From NCBI RefSeq assembly GCF_016859285.1, contig NC_053413.1, positions 15,581,501-15,645,500 of the forward strand: 64,000 nucleotides of DNA. Reading direction: 5' to 3'. The position numbers and the translations under genes are program-made. The notes under the pieces are model-generated. The model did not search any database, had not been told where the DNA came from, and was given only the letters and a program-made list of their open reading frames with translations. The first letter of the stretch is position 1. Each line of letters opens with the position of its first letter. Of this stretch, positions 57,641 through 64,000 are shown one piece after another. This DNA comes from Xiphias gladius (lineage: Eukaryota; Chordata; Actinopteri; Istiophoriformes; Xiphiidae).

Positions 57641-60640
57641 TTTGTTGCATTATGTAGCCCTCAAGTTCTAAGTGCTGTATCTTTGAATTATATCAATTTA
57701 TTGCTAATTATATATTATACATACTGCATTAAAAATGTTGCGAAAATTAGTATTAGTGCATGAACTAAGGCTTACTAAACAGTAACAAAAAAAACTACAA
57801 AAACTAACAAAAAAACAAAAACAAAATCCAACTCAAAATGTAATTGATCTCAACCAGCGCTCATTATGATGCCATAAACTTACACGGTGCATGATAAAAA
57901 CGCCTTTATCCTACAGTGTAATTATTGTGTTACATGGTATAAACAGTAAGAAAGGAAGTACTGCAACTATAGAACTGACTTACCATGCATCATTTTTTGG
58001 TTTTAAAGACGTGCACAACTTGAAATAAAACATTCTTTGGGTGCGAACAAAAAGTCTTAAAAGTATGTAAAATAGCAATAATACTTTAAATGTTCCAGTT
58101 AAGGACAGTTTTGGGTGATAATTGTAATCTTTAATGATTTAGTAGTGAGAAAGGAAGCTCTGACAAAAGGATAACTTAGAGCAAAATGTAAAAAACAGTA
58201 ATGTAATGTCTGTTGACATGCTAGTCCAACAGTAAGGCATAAGTGAGCCAAGTAAGTGTTACTTACAGTAAAGATTATTCATTAATGAAACCATCTAATT
58301 AGAAGAGTTAAGCACATTCATTTTAACCCCTGCAGCTAAAGTGTCTTAACTAAACTAAGTTTATCTATAGTCAAGATTTGACAGAACAGTCAAAATTATA
58401 AACATCCCCCTCTAAACTCTGATTATAGATCTTATCAGTCAGTCCCGAGTTTCTCTCTTACCCTGCATGGCTGACATGCAGTAAGTCTGCATAGCTGCAT
58501 CTGGAGCACGGGGAGTGTGCACAAAACCACTGAGACCTGTGCATAGCCGTAGTCATCACTCAGGAATTTAATTAACGCATAAGAGAACGTCACCTAATGG
58601 TACTAAAACAAAGAACCTGCGTTCTTTCTTCGAGGCTCTAAACAGCAGGGTAACTTTAAGCAAGGAAATCACTTGGATATTTGAGCTCATTTATGTTTGT
58701 GTAATGACTGAAGGATGAACAATGGCCTTCAATCAGTCCTGACCCCACTGCGTCTTGGGTTATTTTGTGAAAGTACTGCCATCATCTGAAGTGTTTTCTT
58801 ATCGTTCACAACCGTTGCGGTGAAAGACAAGAGTGTTACATCCTGCCTTGATCTTTAATGGTGTCTTGAACTCTGTCCTGTATTGACTCTGTCCTCCCTT
58901 TGTTCATTGCCTACTGTTGACCAATCCACTGAGGGAGTAATCCTTTCCTGCTTTGACCTCAGGCCAGGCTTACTGCTGGCTAGTTTAGCCAATGAAGAAC
59001 ACAATCAAATAAATAAATAATATAGCAGTTGGCATTCTCCACAGTCATCACTTATCAGGCCGTAGGGAGGGTTGACCCCAAACACTGTTGTGCCACAACT
59101 GGCCCTGTCTCCTTGGTAACAGACTGTCTTGTTTGAAGTGAGGTGCCTGGGGAGTCATGGTCATACAGCAACAGCACAAGGCTATGGTGGAGTTGACAAC
59201 AGCAATAGATTTCAGTGTCTTCCATGTGTGTCATTTTGTGTCTGGTCATATTCACACTGAATGCTTGTAAAAATATAAAATAAATCCATAATGTTTGAGA
59301 TGCTTTGATTAGATGTCTAACTACCCCAACCAAGTACTTCTGAGGTGTAATCGGAGATGACGGACCGCCCTTTTTGTGGGCCGGTGCTTTGTAGCTCCAA
59401 ATGATACTCATTACCTTGTCTAAGTAGACAAGTGAATGGTACTAGAAACACACTATGCAGTGATCCCGCTGTTTGACTGAGGTAGCAAAACAACTGCACA
59501 ACTGCTGTGTTATTATGGGGCCTCATTAAGTGAGGAGAGAGTGGGAGACGGGGAGAGGGATAGAGGGAGAGCAATAGAGAGAGGGCCAGGGAGAGGGAGA
59601 AAAAGAGAGAGGAAGAAAAAAAACACAAGAGAGCGATACAAACTGTATTCCGAGGCGATAGCAACACACAGATGCCTTTCCAGCCAAAATGAAGACTATG
59701 ACTAAAGAACCCAATTAAGGGCTTTCTTTGGGGAGCCATCTTGGGAGGGGGATGGGTCTTGGTGGGACATGAGCCCTGGGCTACATCCTCTAATTAGACA
59801 GAGCGAGGGGGGGAGGATCTCTGCCTGTCACTGGGAGGGAGATGGGGTCCATGGGGTTCCACATGTCAGTCCCAGAAACAAAACACAATTACTCTCACAT
59901 TTAACCACTTCAGTCAGGGACAGACTTTGACTAGGGATGCTACAGACCCCCCCCCCCCCGTGCTGCTAGATATGCCACTTCACAAATATGGATATTTTTG
60001 AGGACTAAATTTTCTCCTGCATCGCCACACTTCTATGAGAAAACGAGATTGGATCTGTACTCTCTACTTTTTCCACTGAAATGGAGGAGCGAATCAGAAA
60101 ATTAGCTTTTAATTGCGTGACAATTGGTGTCATTCAACATCCTTTCCCAAAACTGAAGAGTGAAATTACTTTGGTGTTGTGATGTGTGAATATACAATTC
60201 GAGAGCGAATAATTGTTTTAATGCTGTTTATTTTGGCCTCTGCTGCATTTTGTTAACACCAATAGCATAAGAGACACTTGAAAATCAAATCACTAAAGAC
60301 AGTAAATTAAACCTGTGGTGAATTTCCTGAGAAGCGCTTAAAATGGTATTTATCAAAGTTGCTGAAAAAGTCAACTACGAAAAGTAAAGGAGACATGTTT
60401 GAGGGAGAGATCCGGTGATGGATTCTAGCACAGTACACCAAGTGTCTCCTTTTTGTTTGGATTTAACTTTCCCCAGTGGTGCAACAGAGGAAAAAGAAAA
60501 AAAAAGAAAAGCTCAAAGGCTTCTGGGAGTTTTTGTCATGTTTCCCTCCAGACAATGTGTTCGCATGCACATATTAGACCTTGGGAGAGACAGACACAAA
60601 GACAAATACATACAGCATTCACACAGATATATACACACAA
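57641..60640. other. znf521 intronic DNA, no exon seen
   Basis: AT-rich sequence (57650-58330) gives way to mixed DNA. Purine-rich GAGA stretches occur at 59530-59620 and a C12 run at about 59948-59959. No zinc-finger codons, RNA gene or transposon are recognised. Confidence 0.5.
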
Positions 60641-60655
60641 ACACATTTTCACACA

Positions 60656-61590
<935 letters not shown>

Positions 61591-62600
61591 GACCATGAAG
61601 CCTATAAATATGCTTAATTAAAACAGTGGAATTGGTCACAGCTTGGCAATAATGGCTATCACACAGGGAGAGGAGAATCTCATTTGTGTGGGGAAGTAGA
61701 ACATGATGCAGATGTGCTCTTGTCACTTTCGGCACTCATTAAGGCCAGGGAGCTTTGGATTGTCTTTGAAGGAATCCTTTTAAAAGACGCTCCAATTAAG
61801 GTACGTGTCCTGCGGGCGTCTGAGGAGAGGGAGAAGTCTTACAGTACCCCAGTCCTTCCACTCCGCCGTCGATCGCGGCATGACTTAACACATGACTCAC
61901 AATCTCGAGTCACTTCCAAGGAATGATAATGAAATTGGAGGATGGAGGGAATAAAAGACAGCCCAGCTTAAAAGGAACAAGGGAATCTCATGCAGAACAT
62001 GTCATCTTCACTGTTGTGTAACTTCAGTCTCATTGTCTTGTCTTTAGAGGAATTGGGATCGTTGGGAGAGAAGCCTCCGATTGCAGCTCTCCAGTACACC
62101 ACATCGCTAGAGGAGCTGAACTTGTGTCTTTCCTCACAAATGAACTGCACTCAGAGAAATGTCAGATTTAAGCTGTGGCTAATACTGTGCATCCATCAGT
62201 TAATGAATCTGGTTAATTAATCCAGCCTAGCAGCATTGTCAGTGGCTCAGTTCTTTCCGCAATGTGAAAAGCTACTGTATCTGAAGACAACGCAAAGGGA
62301 AAAGGAAGTTTATCATCAAGTTTCACATTGCAATGCGGCCTTTGCTAGAATCCAGGGACATTTTTTTTTCTCATAAGGGGACAGCTGCTTTTAAAATGAG
62401 AGGACAGTGGATTTTATTTGGGTGAGAGTATATAGTGAAGCTTTGCCTTGTAGTTGCTCAAGGGGTGGGCAGCAGTTGAGGGTCAGAGAGAGTGCTGCGT
62501 AGCCAGCCCACTTGCCCTCCCCATCAGCACCTCATGAAATATCTAGACTTTGCTCCATATTTTAATGGGGTGAGGGAGAGGGGTGGGCAGGGGTAAGTCT
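61591..62600. other. Candidate cluster of conserved non-coding elements
   Basis: Balanced, non-repetitive sequence is rich in TTAATTA-type words (AATATGCTTAATTAAAACAG near 61607-61626, TGAATCTGGTTAATTAATCC near 62203-62222) and AT/GC mixed blocks, as in developmental enhancers. Open frames here are short and unrecognised. This is inference from texture. Confidence 0.3.
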
Positions 62601-64000
62601 GTGTGAGTTTGTGTGATGGTGGAGGGGAGTCCTCTAGAGAGTTTTGAGGGGAATGGTGGTCTATGCATCTCACCGCTTAATTTTTGTCTGTGAAAGAAAG
62701 AGGAAAGAGAGAAATGGAGAGAGAGAGAAGGAGAGCAGGAGAGAATATTCTCCTTTGGAATCTGGATTCTGGGGCACACAGGCCCAGGAGTCGGTCAATC
62801 TTGCTGGTCTGAGGGGGGCAGCTGGGCGGGGGGTCCTAGGAGGGCTGATTAGACGGATGCTCTCCCATCATCCATCTCGACAGGCTGGCGAAAATTGGCT
62901 AGCCCCTCGCAGGGTAGAGTTCACAGGGGGAGGCGGTGGGGGAGGATGTGGAGCGGTGCACTGGATACCTGTCACAGCCTTTGGTCTGTTTCAGGATCTC
63001 AGCAGCAAATTAATAAAATATCTTTCCTGCTTCCCTTTACCTGCCGTGGCAGCTCTCTCTCTTGCCGCTCCTTCTCCCAGCTTGCACTGGCCCTTTGACC
63101 CCTCCGACTACTGTGAGAGATGAGGAGCCCAGGCAGCCAGCGAGTGGGCCAGAGTGTCAGGGAGAAATAGGGAGAAACTCCAAACTCAAGACCCGGCAAA
63201 GAGAGAGAGTTTCCACTTCTCTCGCTGCTGGAAGACAGAACCACTTCAGACAGACTGACAAACGACTGCCCCGTGTCAGTGAGACATTTTGAAGCGTGAT
63301 GCATGGGAAATGGCAACTGCAAATAAGCAACAACTCCAAGCTGCACTGTTTGTTGAAGGCTTTAACTATAGATAGTGAAAAAGGCAAATCTAACATTTCT
63401 AAGTTCAAGAGTTGCATCCCAAAATAAAGATGGACTTAAACTAGCTAAAAATAAAAAACCCCCAGCAAAAATAGCTTTGAGCTGGTCACAGTATAAAGAA
63501 GCTCTGTCATTGTGGATTTTTCAGTATATCAGTATACGTACTTATATCCATATGTACTATGAAGTTCTAGGAAAGAATGTGAGCATTCACTCACATGGGA
63601 CTGCCTTTAGAGCATGGCACAGGGTGAGCATAATGATCATCTTATCCCCCAAGCTCATTCCTGCTCTCCTTTCATAACCCCCTGTTTCACAACAAAGTGC
63701 CATAGGTCTTTCATGTTCTGCTCTTGTCTCTTCACACAGAGTGTAAAAAAATATAATCATGCATGAAACAACACCTTCGGGAGGTGGAGATCACTTCATT
63801 CCAAAAAATGTCAAACAAAAAAAGTAGGAAAACATCCCCAGGTTATTTGAGATTGTTTACAGGTACTTGCAACAGCCCTTGCTGTATAGAGAACACTTGT
63901 ACCAATGAGGGATGAAAATGTGATAAATAGGAGGCCTTGGCATGAATGAAAAGAATCCACGTTGGCAGTCTGGTGGAGCACGAGGCTTGTTAAATAACCT
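62601..64000. other. znf521 intronic DNA to the window end
   Basis: A purine-rich block (62690-62750) and a G-rich block (62805-62955) are low in complexity. A 159-codon open frame at 62644-63123 runs through them and looks like a composition effect. No exon is recognised before the window ends. Confidence 0.5.

Noticed and set aside
62644..63123. 159-codon plus-strand open frame
   Set aside because: It is driven by purine- and G-rich low-complexity sequence (GAGA and GGGGG runs), with no similarity to a known protein.

Overview
The window is nuclear DNA of a ray-finned (teleost) fish. The genes are split into many short exons with GT-AG introns, the intergenic DNA is AT-rich and full of CA/GT and AT microsatellites, there is a decayed Tc1-like transposon, and the gene order is vertebrate. 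A spiny-rayed teleost fits the compact introns, but that is inference. There is no bacterial or viral gene set and no CRISPR array.

Layout, left to right: ttc39c (+, coding 297-7690, 14 exons); a short tail-to-tail gap holding both 3' UTRs; osbpl1a (-, coding 29924 down to 10658, 27 distinct coding exons, two of them present twice); about 9.8 kb of non-coding, repeat-bearing DNA; hrh4 (+, coding 39753-43802, 3 exons); about 10 kb of intergenic DNA; then the last coding exon of znf521 (-, 54213-54184) with its 3' UTR. From 54214 to the window end is most likely the last intron of znf521. This is the order and orientation of human 18q11.2 (TTC39C, OSBPL1A, HRH4, ZNF521), but CABYR and IMPACT, which lie between these genes in human, are not visible here. 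The exon models were built by hand from splice sites, reading phase and remembered human proteins; no alignment was run.

The genes do not form a pathway. ttc39c encodes a poorly understood TPR protein of the Iml2/TTC39 family. osbpl1a encodes a late-endosomal sterol-binding protein (ORP1). hrh4 encodes a histamine GPCR. znf521 encodes a C2H2 zinc-finger transcription co-factor.

The most striking anomalies are both in osbpl1a. An almost perfect ~820-bp tandem duplication carries two ankyrin-coding exons and would add 71 codons in frame. An exact 40-bp tandem duplication inside a lipid-binding-domain exon shifts the frame and truncates the protein. Either could be real variation or an assembly error, and reads across the junctions would decide. 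Other points of note are a (GT)46 microsatellite that begins at the 5' splice site of ttc39c exon 1, a GC-AG intron in ttc39c, an hrh4 acceptor that abuts a perfect donor consensus, and several unclassified palindromic or duplicated elements.
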